Origin: Thozetella sp. PMI_491
Lineage: Eukaryota; Ascomycota; Sordariomycetes; Chaetosphaeriales; Chaetosphaeriaceae
NCBI GenBank assembly: GCA_021432635.1
Contig: MU270069.1
Coordinates: 409,793-473,792 of the forward strand
Direction: 5' to 3'
Length of the DNA: 64,000 bases
Shown here: in pieces, positions 22,556-36,100 of the stretch
Layout: each line of letters starts with the position of its first letter
Position numbering within the stretch: position 1 is the first letter of the stretch
Program-made: the position numbers and the translations under genes
Notes under the pieces: generated by a model
Seen by the model: only the letters and a program-made list of their open reading frames with translations
What the model was told of the DNA's origin: nothing
Databases searched by the model: none

Positions 22556-24706
22556 TCAGTTCCCAAATATGGAAAGGGCGTTATTGATGAACCAGTTGAT
22601 CCCCTCGGACCGGTACGAGTCGATTTCGACGAAGGTGCCGCTTCCCTGCGTGGACCAGACCAAATTCTGGCCAACTCCGCCACCCACATTGGGGTCGTAA
22701 GCCGGCCATACGACACCAGAGGGGGCGCCGCCATTGGGATCTAGGCCCGCGATGAAATTGATCCATGCCGTCGACATTGCCTTGGCTACCTGCCGGTCTG
22801 CGTCGTCGACGATGGGTGGGGATGTGTAGCCAGTACCCAGGATGTTGTCGAACACGTAGGCCACTTCGGTGAAATGAATGGCACCTATCCATGCTGCATA
22901 GATTTCTCGTTAGATTCGCGTTACTAGCTGGGCGGCGTATGATCCTACTGGGAGCACTAACCTGGATTCCCGGCCTGAGTGATGTCGAACCGGTAGCTAT
23001 ATGACGGAACTCCGTAGCTGGCCCACGCAATGTTCGCCCTCCTCCGGCAGTAGTGCATAAACCTAGAATACTCAGCAAAGCCGGCCGGCCCAGTATGAAC
23101 ACTCCATCTACTTACAGGTCACCAAAGTAAGCTTGCGTCCGACGACCCTGTAGCCCGATGACTGCGGCGAGCGGGTCGCCGGGCTTGAGGGCTGCCAGTT
23201 TGTCAAGGCTTGGGATCCCCACGGCCTGAATGTTTGGGTATACGTAGAGAGCTTCCGCAAGCAGGTCATCGGCCGACTTTCCCGTAGTATCCGCGGCGCC
23301 AGGGCTGATCGTCTGGCGGAAGGCCGCCGCCACCTCGTCGGTGCTGCTGGCGCCGGCGCCGTTCGGCCCCCTCCCGCTCCCAAAGGCAGTGCCCTCGTCC
23401 GTGTTCGCGCCGATGAGAAGTGGTATACGGGGGAACTTGCCGTCGCGGAGCTGGAGATACGGGAAGTCGGCAATGAAGTCGCCGTCGATGGCAGGGGGCC
23501 ACGGGCCGGTTCCGTTGAGGACCGAGTTGATCTCCTCGAAGGAAAGGCCACGCAAGCAGTCGAGGGACGCTGGGGTATTGACGGTAGAAGCGCATGAAGT
23601 GTTCTGAACAAGCTGGTTGTAAATATCCTGGGGAGCGTCCGTGTTGTTAAATCCACCCGGATATCGATACAGAGTGCCGCCAAAGCCCGACTGGCCAATT
23701 GCTGCCCGGAACAGGCCATCGTCGCGGCCTATTAAAGCGCCAGTTGTTAGTATCGAATGATGTAAGTGGGAGATGTAAACATGGAAGTCTGATGCGGGTA
23801 CCCTTCTGGGGAAGCCATGACGTTGCGGACATGGCACGGGGTAGGTGCAGGGGAAGCCGAGCCCTTGATTCAGGGGCAGTCAACATACCGTTATATGCGA
23901 GGACCTGCGCGCTCACGCTCTCTGCTCCAGAACTCTCTCCATAGATGGTCACCTTGTCGGAGGCACCACCAAATGCTTCAATGTTCTCGTTGACCCAGTG
24001 AAGAGCAAGGCGCTGGTCACGAAAGCCCAGGTTGGTCACGCCCTCCTCCAATGCCTCTCTGCTACTGACGAAGCCAAAGGCAGACAGACGGTAGTTTATA
24101 CTGACGCCTATGATAGGCGTACCGAGCTCGACGCTGTTCTGCACGGTGTACGAGAGGTTGTAGCGTTGGTCGGCCGACCCGCCCATGAACTAGTACTCTA
24201 GTGAGCAGTCGGGAAGAAGCAACACATGGCAGAAGGGAGGTGGCTTACCAAACCGCCTCCGTGGATCCATACGGCCACTGGGAGTCCAGCAGAGTCACTG
24301 ATGCCGGCGGGACGCACAACATTAAGGTAGAGACAATCTTCCGAGACCTCAAACCCAATCTGGTCGGACCCGTACCCGACGCAGTGTTTCGGGTATGTGG
24401 TCGCCGCCCGAGTGTCGGTCCAGGACGTGTTGAGGACCTGGGCCAAGCTAAAGCGGGCAGGGGGCTGTGAGACCCTGGAGTTAGCCCCTGGAGGGCCTCG
24501 ACGTCCAAGATACGCACCTGAGCATAGGGCATCCCTAAGAAGTACTCTTGGTTGTACTCCGGAGAGTAGACGCCGCTATAAGATCCATTCTTGACGGCCA
24601 CAACGGGCGGTAGTGCAGCCCTGCCCTGCCTAGCGATAGCACACTGGCCGAAGGAGCCAAAGGAGCCGAGGCCAAAGGCCAGGATGGTGTAGATCGAAGC
24701 AGCCAT
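22556..24706 (-). CDS. Secreted type-B carboxylesterase / lipase
   Basis: Serine ester hydrolase of the cholinesterase / Candida rugosa lipase-like alpha/beta-hydrolase family, probably secreted. Six exons read 24706-24518, 24464-24249, 24189-23889, 23728-23116, 23062-22962 and 22893-22556, giving 585 aa with all phases closing. The N terminus ([20 protein letters not shown]) looks like a signal peptide. Family motifs are the EDCLYLNV block at about residue 108, the oxyanion-hole HGGG at about 131-134, nucleophile Ser221 in GESSG, Glu347 in [11 protein letters not shown] and His480 in AIHFTEV, so the triad appears complete. N-glycosylation sequons are present (for example NTS, NGS, NGT). A longer in-frame start at 24898 would bury the signal peptide and is not preferred. 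Substrate cannot be told from sequence. No pathway partners lie beside it. Confidence 0.93.
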
Positions 24707-27700
24707 GACCACGAGGTACGGAGCAGCCGGAGGACGATAACCCTGCACTGACGGGAGAGCGATCGACCAGCCATGACTAGCAACACCAGAGGGCGCTCTA
24801 TATACCTTTCCCGACAGCCAGGAGAATCCGATCTGGGGCTCGATCGACGAGGCACCCACATCGTCATTGCCGACGCTATGGAGACGAGAGTACCCCATCT
24901 CTCCCCCTCAAGGATTTCCCCTCACCACTCCTCTATTCCAGTGGGACACGATGACTGCCGATGTTGTCAACCACGACTTTGGGTACCATCGGCGAGCCAC
25001 TAGCCGCTTCAGAGCTTTGCATGCCGGACCAAGCTAGCTAGATGCTCCAGGTGCCGTGAACCCACTTGGTAGATTGGACCGAGATGGCTCACCTGGATGG
25101 TGTACACAACGGCTTCGATGTTGCAATGGCGACTTCGGCTTGGAAACGCAGGGCAGGCTTGTTCTCTTCACAAATTACTCCTCGACTACCTGCCGCTCGC
25201 CGTGGCGATGACGACAGAATCTATGTGTCACGTCACCGGAAACCTGGGAGAAGAAGGGAAGAGAAGGTTGTGGTGCGGGGACGCACCCCATGGAGCATGA
25301 TGCGGAGAAGGTGGAGGGCGCCGATGCCCATAAGTGGTCTTGTATAGTCCAGTTCGCTCTAGAAGTGTATAGTCCGTTAGAAAACGGGCCGTTTCGCCCA
25401 CCTTTCGGTTCAAAGTCCCGAGCATCCCCCACCCGCCCCGGTAGGCCCGGTGGCTCCTTCCGAGTCATGAACCTCGGAGGGTCTGTCGCCCGCGGCAGCG
25501 CGGTGTCGGCAGTCAGGGAGTTAGCGAGTTGAGGACGAAGAAGAAGGGTTGTTTAGGAGACCTACCCTTCATCCCCGTAGGGTATTATCTCCAATCTACA
25601 AAAAAAAAAAAAAAAAAAAAAAAAAGGGCCCCGGGGGGGAGGATTTCCCAAACATGGAACTACGAGGAAAGTAGATCAGGTACCAGTAGGTAAGGTACCT
25701 AGTTGACAAGATTTATTGGCCATAGTGCCTTCCCCGACACGAAACGGCTCAAGGCGGTTAAGGCGGGCAAAGGCTACCTAGAGGAGGGCCCGATCTTGAC
25801 CTGTCCAAGGTAGCTCTGCCTATTGCGGTATGCACACTGGAGTGCCGTCTCCAAGGCGCCTTCGGGAACCAGAACCAGAACCAGACGCTATTGCCCGTTT
25901 TGCTCGGACCAGGCGAGCGCACCACGGCCACGTCGAACCCCAATCTATCGGCGTGTTGGCGCTATTTCGCATGCTGGCAAGCTGCAACTGCCAACGGCGC
26001 TTGAGCGACATGTGCAAGGTGTGACCTCGCTCGCCAGAAGCGCATGCCCCGCCGCTCTCCATTCAGTGCTCCCCCGATCACACCCCTCCAACCAAGATCT
26101 CCCGCCCAGCGTTACAACGCCCGGCGCACGTCACGGGGACCACGAATGGCCGTCTAGTTCCCCGGACTCTCGGCGCCACTCCGGCTCGTGGGCCGCCGCA
26201 GAGGTAGCATCGGGGTCGGGAAAAGCGCGGAGCATGCCAGCATGGTGGACGTCCCTGCTTCTCCAGACCAAGAATGCTGTTTTCTTGTAAAGAAGCCAGG
26301 CGGCCCTGCTGCCATGCCGCCACACCCCTCCCCATCTCGGCACAGGACCACGGCAGTTGGCGGGTTCGTAGTTGGCCACAAGGGATAGGGGTTCGAGACC
26401 GGGTTCAGAACCGGACGCTGCGCCAGAGGGGCTGACTGAGTCTTGGGGCGATCGTAGTGGACGCATCCAAACAAAGGGCCGAAGAGGGCCAGGCGAGGTG
26501 GACGCGTCGCGGGCTCAGGAAGGAGGATGTGACCGCATCAAGCCTAAATGACATGCAAACGATGGCGTGCATCCAGTTTCGGTCTCACCGCGTGAACTTG
26601 TCGAGGAATTGATCACGGGTGCTCCTGCTAGTAGGGTGTCTTAACGCTACCAAGACAACATCGTTTTCTCGTTGCCGCTGCACGGCGCAGGCATGTCATG
26701 CAGACCAGGATAAGACAGGCGGGCAGACAAGCAGGGATCTTTTCGTGTTGGCTGCGGTCAACTTCAATTTTTTTTTTCTTACTTTCGTTGTTGCCCCTGG
26801 GCCGGATGGGCGAAGAATGCCGGCAATATTTACTTTGTATAGGATTCCGTGCTATATGGTCTGTGGAAGGGGTGGTGTAACGCGGGAAGCTAAGCAGCGA
26901 GGAGGGTGTGCGGCTACTCTAGGCGATACGATGAGGACACCCCCTACCGCCCGGCGACCCGGATAGGGCAGCAGGTATAGAGAGGCAATATAGAAAGACA
27001 ATATTGGTGCGATGCCGTCATTCTGGCAGCCAATCTAATTTCCCCGGAATGTGCGATCCCAGGCATTTGGAGCCGCTCGCTTCGAGAGATTAAATCTGAC
27101 TGAGGCTCTGTTTGTCTCAACCTGTGGGTTCGTGCCGTGCCTGCGCCGCCGCCCCAGATCCCCATCTGGCTTCGACGTTCCCGAGAGACTGGTCCTGGCA
27201 AAAGAGAAACCCAGGCCGCCAGGTACAGTACCTGCCGGTACACGCAACCCGCCGCCATGTCTGGGGCGTGCATCCACAGCACCCGGCCGCACGCTATTGA
27301 GACCCGAGCTAATGGGCAAGACAGCCAGCGGCAGACCCAAATCACGGCGAGGCACGCAGCAGCAAATGTATCACGACATGTATTTGTTCGCTTCTCCTTC
27401 GTATTCTTTTTTGTCTCTATCCCATTCCAAGAAGGCAGGATGGGGACGGCTGCCAAAACAAGATCTACCCTACTCCGCCAAGTTTTGACTTTCATACCCC
27501 CAAATCCAAGGACCCCGCGCGCAGGCTCTTGACGCCGGCGCGGTGTGGCAGTGTGATTACGAGGGAGGTGGTTTCTAGTCTGCCAGCTGGCACAGCAGGG
27601 TTCAGTGCGCGCCGTAGCAGCGCCGCTCCTGAGCCTCGCGCGCCGTATAGCGCCAGTCCCCGGTCCGAGATTCCTGTTTCCCCATGGGTATTCCGTGACG

Positions 27701-28114
27701 TCTCATTTCCCCAAGAGTTTCCCAATAAACCCATACCAACCGATAACACCACATTAAGTCCTGTCTGTGCCTCATTCCCATTAGGGCCGAGAAAGCGCGC
27801 CATGCAGCTGGATGAACCAGCTGCGCTCGCCCGTCGTTACCGCTGCTGTCGCTTGCCGTTGATGATGTTGCTTATGATGGTGGTGACGATGATGCAGGGA
27901 GCCGACGTTGGTCGCTTTGGTAAAACAAGAGAAAGCGAAGAAAAAAGAGGTGGGCAGGCAAACACAATGGTTTGTGTGAAGAGTAATGTACAGAATCCGA
28001 CCTCGAGAATGCCGCCTTCTCCTCGAGGGCGGTAACAAGAGCAGAACATGCTAAGCGACAGAACCACTCCAGATGGCGTGTGATATATACAATTGGAGAC
28101 CAGCCCGAAACCCT
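24707..28114. other. 3.4 kb spacer between carboxylesterase and homeobox gene
   Basis: Should contain the carboxylesterase promoter (right of 24706) and the 3' UTR of the homeobox gene (left of 28115). It holds a run of 26 A at 25600-25625 followed by a G/C block, GGTACC-like words at 25679-25702 and 27221-27240, and a T run near 26769. Frames up to 183 codons have no recognisable domain. No transposon ends or terminal repeats were seen. Confidence 0.5.
25600..25625 (+). repeat. Poly-A run of 26
   Basis: Uninterrupted A tract directly followed by GGGCCCCGGGGGGG. It may be a plain homopolymer or the remnant of a retrotransposed tail; no target-site duplication or retroelement coding sequence was found beside it. 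Confidence 0.9.
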
Positions 28115-30011
28115 CTATTTCTCCGCGTTAAAGTCTTGCGGGGTGATGTTCTGGGCGAACTGGAACTGCGTCCTCGCCTTGGCGGGCTGCCCGGGCGAGG
28201 AACGCACTGAGGGGTCTGTTGGGTACGAGTCTGGGAAGGTGTACTCGGTGTTGGGAAGGCTCTGGCCGTAGAACTGGTTGTAGGCAGGCCCGATGTTGGG
28301 GAAAGAGGGCGTGACGGGCTGGCTGGAGACGTACGCAGGCAGCTGGGGCGCCATCGAAAATTCGACTTCAGACCCGTGGCTGCACAGACTCGGGGTCGTG
28401 AGCGGCTCGTCCTGGGGTAGGTAGTTCCACGGATCCGAGGGGGTGGCGAACATGTTGTCCTGAAGGTTGAGACGGAGCCCGGGAGTGCTGGGCGGCGTCT
28501 TGATGGTCTGCTCGGGCTTGTAGAAGGTCGCGCCGAGAGAGCCAAAGGTGTAGCCATGCTCCTCTTCAGACGCGCTCGACGAGGCCGTGTTCTCCCTCAG
28601 GCATTGATTGTCGGCGGCAATGGGCGAGAACGCGCTGTTGAGTGTGTTCAGGACTGGTGACTGGGAGCTGTTCAGGCTCTGGTAGAGCGCCTCCTTGTTG
28701 CGCTCCAGGTTGAAGGGCGACCTGGGTCCAGAGCTGAAGGACTTCTGGATGCGGTTTGGCCCGTAACCCGAAGCGGACGATATCCGCCTCATGGGGGTGG
28801 GGCCTTCGGTTCGCCGCGGGATGTCGATGCCAGTCTTTGGGCCATGCACCGTCCTCAGCGAGGCGAGGCCGACAAGGGGAGCAGGCCGCCGCATGTTCCT
28901 CCGCGAAGCGATGTCCGTTGGCGGCGGCGGCGACTTGAACCGGGCGTCCTCCGGGAGCTGCGGAGATTCGGGGATGGAGGAGGGGGACAGCTGCTCCATC
29001 TTGATGTGATCGGGCGATTGCATCTGCGAGGGTGACTCGACCTCCAGGCTCTGCTGGGGAGCCGAGGCAAAGGGCGTCTGGGGGAGGGCGAAGTAGTCGG
29101 CGCTGGGGAATGGTGTGTACATGTTTGAGCCGCCGAGAAGCTCGGGCTGTGAGGTAAGCGCGTCGAGGCCAGACGCGGCAATGCCGGCCGAAAGGGGTGC
29201 CTGGGTTACCATGAAGGAGAAGGGCTGCTGAGCAGATTGGAACTCGTCTCCAGCCGTCTCGGGGAGGTCAGAGGCCGAGTCGTGCTGGGCGGGCGAGGCT
29301 GCCGTAGGGTACTCGACGTGGGCAAGATCGTCGTCTTCGGACACAACTGGCAACGCGTGGTGAACATGCTCGGTTCCCATGGCCGACGTCGGGTCCTGGT
29401 AGTCGGAATCGGCCATCCCATCTTGCTCTTCTGTGAACTCATCATCGTGCTCCTCGTCCGCCTCTCCAAACGGCGCGGTGGACGGGCCAATGGCCTGGTT
29501 CTCCGATCCGTCCGCCTCGTCCTGGTCCTGCTCATCCGACGACTTTGAGGCATCCCGGTTCATCGCCTCCATCTCCCGGTGCCTCTTCAGCTGCTTCTCC
29601 TTTGCCCTGCGGTTCTGGAACCAGTTCTGCGTTACATGTTAGCATGACAAACGCGTCCCAGCGTGGGGAGTCGGGCCAACACACGTTGATACGGGCAACC
29701 TCCACCCTCATCTGCTCGGCGATCTCGCGCTTTGTTGAGCTCGTCGGCTTCGGGTTCTTCGCGAACTCTCCCTCCAAAAAGTCAACTTCATCCTTGGTCA
29801 ACCTCGGCTTGGGCTCCGTCTGCTTGGCGATGTGAAGATTTCCTTGGGCCATCATGACTGCGTTGCGTTGCTGGTGGTAGAGTGCCATCAGCTGCTGGTT
29901 CGTCCACAGCGCGAGCTGCGGTCCCTGTGGTGCCGGGTGCGGCTGGGCGTGGTAGGCCGCAGGGATGTTGACCCTGGAGTAGGGCCGCTGGTAGAAGTCG
30001 ACGTAGTCCAT
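28115..30011 (-). CDS. Homeodomain transcription factor
   Basis: Sequence-specific nuclear regulator of the fungal typical-homeobox class. Two exons, 30011-29685 and 29626-28115, give 612 aa. The intron (GTGTGT...CGCAG, with GCTAAC branch site) falls inside helix 3. The homeodomain covers about residues 68-124: KPRLTKDEVDFLEGEF, then ARINNWFQNRRAKEKQ, with the WFQNRR recognition helix intact. A short N-terminal region rich in Tyr, Pro and Gln precedes it. After it comes an acidic stretch (about 135-200), then a long Ser/Pro/Gln-rich disordered region with short motifs such as SPQLPEDARFKSPPPP and TPSLCSHGSEVEFSM, likely for activation or repression. Relatives control conidiation, appressorium or fruiting-body development in other fungi, but I cannot assign an ortholog. 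Upstream lie 16 kb without a recognised gene, consistent with a large regulatory region. Confidence 0.93.
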
Positions 30012-33000
30012 GTTTGCTGTTCCCCGTTGGTCTTTATATCCCGCAGTACCGGTGTGACAGTGCTGGCAGTCCCGATGATCAAGAAGGTTACTCCTGTGTC
30101 TGCCTGTTCCTGCGGCAGGAGAGGACGGCCGGGCTGTATAAACCTGAAGAGGCTCTCAAAGCACACAGGTTGCGGGTGGAGGTCCGGCTGGACAACAGAA
30201 GTTGGTCGGTGCTAGGCACTCAACCAAGGCAGGTAGGCCGAGGACGGGATGACTTGGGAAAGGAACGACTGAAGGTGAGATACCAGCAAGTGACGGCCTC
30301 GTCTCGGTGGATGTGAGGACGGAGGGGGACGAGAGAGTGTATATAAGAGAGCTTGGACTGTGGATGTACAGATGAAGAGAGGGAAAGGTGGGTAGGTGCT
30401 CTCGGGACTTGGCCTGCTTATGTGCCTGAGTGAGGGCCGGGCTAGGGGTGGTGGTCAAGGTGGGCTCGGGGGTGGGCGGATAGAGCGGGCAGAGGGGTGT
30501 GAGACAGAGAGAGCTCTGGGGGTGAGCCCGTCCCTGGAAGAGTCTCCTGAAGTAAGGATGTCGAGGTCTCGACGGGGAGAGCAGTACGAACAGCAGAGAG
30601 TGCGAGGGGAGAAGAAGAAGAAGGGAGGGGGTGTGGAGTAGTTCAAGTACTCCGTACGCCTGGGATCCCGCCTTTCGCTCTCTCGCCCGCTGCGTGTGCG
30701 TGCGGGCGGGCGTGCGTGTGTGTGTGCATCCCTTCCGCGGCGTGGGTGCGACTACGGGGGAGAAGGGGTACATACAGGGCACGGCCAGGTGGGAGGGCCT
30801 CCTGGGCGGATGGGTACGGGCTGGGGGTGGTAGCGTAGACAGCGGAAGGCGGACTGGGGCCATCCCATGGGTCGAACGGAGGGGTGGGGGGTGTGCGTGT
30901 GGTGTGTGCGTGTGGAAGGGGGGGCAGATGGGACGATGCTAGGCGGACATGGGACTTGGCCAAGTCCCAAGGTACAATGGCGAGGTACCAACCTGTCGCA
31001 CTGGTACTTGTGGCTACTCTTGGCGCCCAACAGGGGTGCCAGGGACCGCCGAGCAGGGAGTATGCTGGGATAGCGCACTAGGCGACCAGCGCCCCGGGGC
31101 ATTTTTGATTAGAGTGTGGATGGCATGGTGCTCACAACGCCAACGGCAGAGGCGTGTGTAGCGCGACGACCAAGCGTCGAGCGGCCAAAGTCGTCCCAGG
31201 CCGGAAGCCGGGACTGGACGCCCCAGCGCCTGTCCTTGACATGCAGCGTGCAGGTTTTTGCGGCGCCTGCAGACTCCCACCAGGTCTTTTCTTGGGAGGG
31301 TGGAGGGGGGAAGTCAGCCACGCCTGGATGTGCAGGACTCCCTGCGAGAGACGGGCGAGAGAGGGAGAGAGCGTACGTGCAGAAAAGAGGTGATGTCCGA
31401 ATTGGACGCAGCGACAACGGGGATCGCGCCCGTAGCCCGCGGCAGCCCACTCCCCTGGTCTGCCTGCAGCTTTGGTGCTACCCTAGCCTGGAGACAGCTT
31501 GGCCCCAAGCACACTTTCAGCTTTATCTTACGCCGCCTGTCGTGCGTAGCGACGTGCCGTACAGGGATTCCGAGTAACTCCTGGAAGAGGCGCCCCCCCC
31601 ATGTCCACCCCTCTCTCTCCTCTTCCGCTCTCACACTGTTTCCCTCATCCCCTGACGATGAAGATACCCAGATTCCCGTCGCGCACAAGCTGACACCCGA
31701 AATCCCGAACCCTCTGAGACTTGTCGCGACTGGGGCGCCGAGCGCCGAGGAGCGGCGGGCAAATACTACAGTAGCCACGGCATCGTCTTATGACGACGAA
31801 ACATGGGGAGACTGACACACTCCCTGGGCGGAGCCTCGAGTTGTTTTGCTTCCTGCTACGCGGCAAGAGGGGAGCAGAGACGGCCCAGAACCAAATCAGA
31901 ACAGCTGAGAGTCACGGTTGCGAGGGAGAAATGCTGGCAGCGGATCGGTGTAGATCTTGATTGCCTTTGTGGAAACAGGGAAGCCGCCGCCGAACAAAGG
32001 GTCCCAGCTTGGGAAGGGAAGGAAAGAGCGTCGCCGATCTCAAGACACCTCTGACACCTCGCACCGTACACCCGCATATCCCCGCGGATGTCCCGTACAG
32101 TGCCCGCACAGTCTACATATCTAAAATTGTGGCTCCTCCTTTGGAGCTGGAACCGGATTCTCGACCGACCAGCCAACAGCGTGACTGACTGAAGACCGTA
32201 AAAAAGTGGGTGGACAGGAAGAAAGAAACAAAAAGGAACCAAAAAAAAGAAGCACACACATACAGTGACGATTCGGCACGTCGCACGCGAGGCTCGAGGC
32301 AGCGCTTGACGCCAGCTCGCCCACCCACCCCCTGCCTCGCGCTCTCGTCGCCTCCCCGCCTCAGCTGGCAAGGCGAGAACCGCGGTAATCTCACCGTGAC
32401 ACCTGGTGCAACCAAATGGACCCATCTACCGAGATCTCGAGCCATCGCCTCGCCATGTCATCGCGAAGGATTGCACTTGCGTCTCCAGATGGGTGATCCT
32501 AAGACGGCTATGCTACCCACACTAGCTCGCTTGCCATTGCTGGCGGGCGCATTAGCATAGATTCGTCTGTTCTCCGGTGCGGCACCTTCTGGGTTTGGTG
32601 AAATTAGCCCTTCTACGCAAGGGACCACGGAGCGGAAAGCCCTCATCCTGCCGATGCGGCTCTATTCTCGCCGTGTCCTTCCTGTCGGCGGAGGTAGCAG
32701 GCGAGGGAGCGCCATGGCCCACCATGCTACCAAGGTGTCGCCTCAAACGGGGCCCTCGCTGGCAACCTGAGCACGATCCTCCGCCCCAGCACCGTCGCAG
32801 TTGGCACGTCGGAGCGCAACGTTCTGCGACTCGCCTTGCCCGCCAGCCTCCCAGCTAGAGCTAGACGCCACCCACGCATCCCATCGTGGGTACGCTGGCG
32901 CCGGTGGTCTGGCATGGGTGGCAAGTTCGCGATCCCAAACAGCGGACAGCATCCGATGCGCGAGACGCCCAAAAGAACCTCACGTCCCGAACGAGGCCAC

Positions 33001-33140
33001 CTCCGGCCGAGGATCTGTTCGTTCGAAATAGGGAAAGCTGCCTTCAATGTCCTCCTCGCAGTCCGGGCCCCTCTCCCTCGTTTGGTTTGGCTGTCTGTTG
33101 TGGCATGGGGGGTGGGAGAGGGGAAGAGAGAGGGCCCTAT
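30012..33140. promoter_or_regulatory. Upstream region of the homeobox gene, first 3 kb
   Basis: No coding gene was recognised. On the transcribed (minus) strand, 30625-30330 is strongly pyrimidine-rich, as is common in fungal core promoters and 5' leaders. GT-rich runs occur at about 30690-30735 and 30885-30925. TACTCCGTA lies at 30648-30656 and GGTACC-like words at 30971-30991. Transcription start and leader length are not determinable here. Confidence 0.45.
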
Positions 33141-36100
33141 CGCCGCTTTTTTTTTTTTTTTCGGCGCTTCGGTCCTCCCTGCACCGGCCGCCGCCGCTGC
33201 GACTACTGCACGCTGCAAGTTGGAGCACCTACGTCGTACACGTAGCCGGGTCCGCATTCGCCCGAACACCCACCAAAATGCCCTGCGTCCTTGGCCGCTC
33301 TCCCGTCTTCCCCTCCCCCCCCTCCTTCGGCCACTGCTTCCTATTCCGAGCCAACCTCTGCAGCATTGTCCGGGCTGTTAGAGGCCCAGACTGTCCGGCA
33401 ATTCGATCTAGAAGGACCGGCTGGCGATTTGGGAACTCCGTCGGCGCCTGCTAACCGCAAACCGCACACACACGCACACCTACACATACCTGCATCAACT
33501 GATCCACACAAGTGCCTCCACGGGTCTGCCGGCAGGCCCTAGGAGCATCCGTAAAATTAGGCATACGTGTGCTGCACAAGTTTGCGTCCAGCTCCCCCAG
33601 CTAGACAAGCTCTGGCGCGAGCTGATCTCGGCTGTCATTTGGTGCGTTCTCGCTGGGCCCTCTGGTGGCTGCCATACCCGACGCCAGCGAACGCCCCTAG
33701 CGCAAGGAGAGTGTTATTGCCGGCACCGAACAACGGGACTGTGCAGGCCTTGGCTGCCCGCCTGTGGGGGCGCTTCGGATCTCGCATGTCATGACCATGC
33801 GCAAGAGCTCCTCTCCTCGTTCTTGCAGGCGTCTCCATTTGGGTTCCCCTGCTAGAGTGCTTGTTTTCTAGTGGGACATTGCTAGTCCCCATATCGCATT
33901 GAGAATAGAGTAGATTTTTTTTGATTTTTTTTCTCTCTTCCCCCCTCCTCTAAAAGTACAATACGACAGTTCGGCAGCGTTCTAGAAGAAGTGATCAGCA
34001 CACTAAGGACCCCAATGCCTGTGAGGATCCAGAATTCCCATCGCAGTGGCCCCTCGGAGTCCGTCCCTTTCGTGGCCCCCTCACCGTGACGAAGACACAT
34101 GATAGTGCGTAGTAGGTGAATGGTGTCGCTGTCGCCACCAAGTTCACTCGCCATAGTAAACCCCGGGCAGGGGCTCGGCGGTCAAACCGTGGTCGGCAGA
34201 AAGATAGAGAGGCCTGCCTGCCTGACAGCCTTGTTTTTGGACCACCTTCACACCATATTGGGGATGCCCAGAGGAGCGCATGCCCACCGGCATGGCGCCT
34301 CAACCGGCCTCCTCGCTTACCTCCACCTGTGATTCGTACCCTGCCGACGCTGCTCCCCGCCGGCATCTGGCCGCGCTTTTCTTTTTCTTCTTCGCAGCTG
34401 CGGGACGACCGGGGCCTGCTTCCCAGCAGGACTGCCGTCGCCGCTTCCTCTTCACCCTTCTTCACTTTGTTCCTCCCCGACCCTGTCTTACGTGTAAGAC
34501 CTGCGTCCCTGATGCCGGCACTGCTTCCAGGTCATGTGCTCTATAGCACAAGGGGCTGGCAGGCCCAGGCGACTTGCCGAAGTTTGCAACGAGGGGTTAT
34601 TAACTAAGGACTAAGGAGCGGCACAGCCAAGCTCTTGTGTCACCCAAGGCCTTCCTTGGTGCGTCTCAATGCTCACCTGCGCTGGGGACGACTAGGCAGG
34701 CTACAAGATCGCTAGGGAGAGGCGACCGTTTGTTGAAACAATCATTATATTATAAACCACCTTTAAGCTTAAATAACAGCTTTCTTGTTGCTCAATGCAA
34801 GAGAACTCCAGCACCCCTCCGTGGGTTATCCCCGTCTCTCTATCTCTCTCCAGGGTGACGTCGGAAGAACAACCCACAACTGCGTCTCGGCCGAGATCCT
34901 CTGGATCCTGATAACTTCGCGCCTCCCGCCGAGGCTGGCCTAACGGATCGCGGGGCATTTTTTTGAACCCCCGGTTAGCCTCGTCTGTAAGCTGAATTAC
35001 TCGCCGATGCCCATGGCAATTCAGATGGGTGCAGACCAAGAGACCCTCCCCCCCCTCCCCTCTTCTTCTGCTGCACTTGTCAGCCACCCAGGCTGCCCCT
35101 CGATGACTAGGACCCCGTTCGATGCTGGACGATCCAGGGGAAGGAGGGGGAGGGGGGGGGTGCACAAGCTGTCATTTTGTAGCTGACCGCCCGGGTATCC
35201 AAAAGTACACAGCCAGACGGCTCAGCAGGCTCCGGCCACCTCCCTCCCCACCCCTCCTCGCCTCGGTTCCCCCTCCCCCACTGCGCAGGTGTGCTTTCCT
35301 GGGCGCAAGAAGCAGGCGGCATATCAGCTGTCGATGGCCTCACGGCAGACGCTACAATGAGAGAAGGGGGAAAAGAGGTGGGTTTCCTTTGCCTGATCGC
35401 ATACGTCCATAGATACATAACGATGAGATGCGTATAAAGACACAGGCACGCCACAGGGTTACACAGCACTTGCATAAGGTTGGGTTGTCTATTTATGGAG
35501 CCTTGCCGGGTGCCTGTGTAAATTAACCTCCAGGTCAAGAACAAGGTTGAGTTAGCGAGCCGCCCACCAGTACTGAGGCAGGGTCGTATCGGATGCCGCC
35601 CGCAAGGACGGACAACTTCAGGCCGAACTGTGGGGTCCGTACGTCTCCGTACAGGGTGCATGCTGCCACGCTTCTCTCGCCAATTGCGTGGGCACAGAAA
35701 CATGCCCAACAGCTCCCTTGCCAAAAGGAACGAGATTGCTTGCTCCAAGGGAACATACAGTAAACATGCCGAAATGCCCTTTCCGAATGACGGCTTCGGT
35801 GACGAGGATCTAGCCTATCGCGGCTTTGGGTGCCCCTTCCCCCTGCCGACGCCCATCACCTCCCCCTCCCCTACCTTTGCCCTACTTGCGCCTAGCCAAT
35901 CGCCACCGGCCGTGTGCAGGGAGGCCGGTAGGAGCCTTGCTGTCAGCGTGCTTGCTGCCCACAGCGCGCCAACCCAGCGAAGGTGGAGGTCAGCCGACGA
36001 CTCGCGCGAGGCCAAAAAAAAAAAATCAGCAAATCAGCCTGAGGGTGGGCAGGCTGACAGCCATGGGCCCCCAAAGAAAAGATGGCATCGGATGTTTCGG

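Noticed and set aside
24707-24898. Longer N terminus for the carboxylesterase starting at 24898
   Set aside because: It would place about 64 residues before a clear signal peptide; the ATG at 24706 fits the secreted family.
26380-26410. GGTTCGAGACC resembling a tRNA T-arm
   Set aside because: No matching acceptor, D or anticodon arms could be placed around it.
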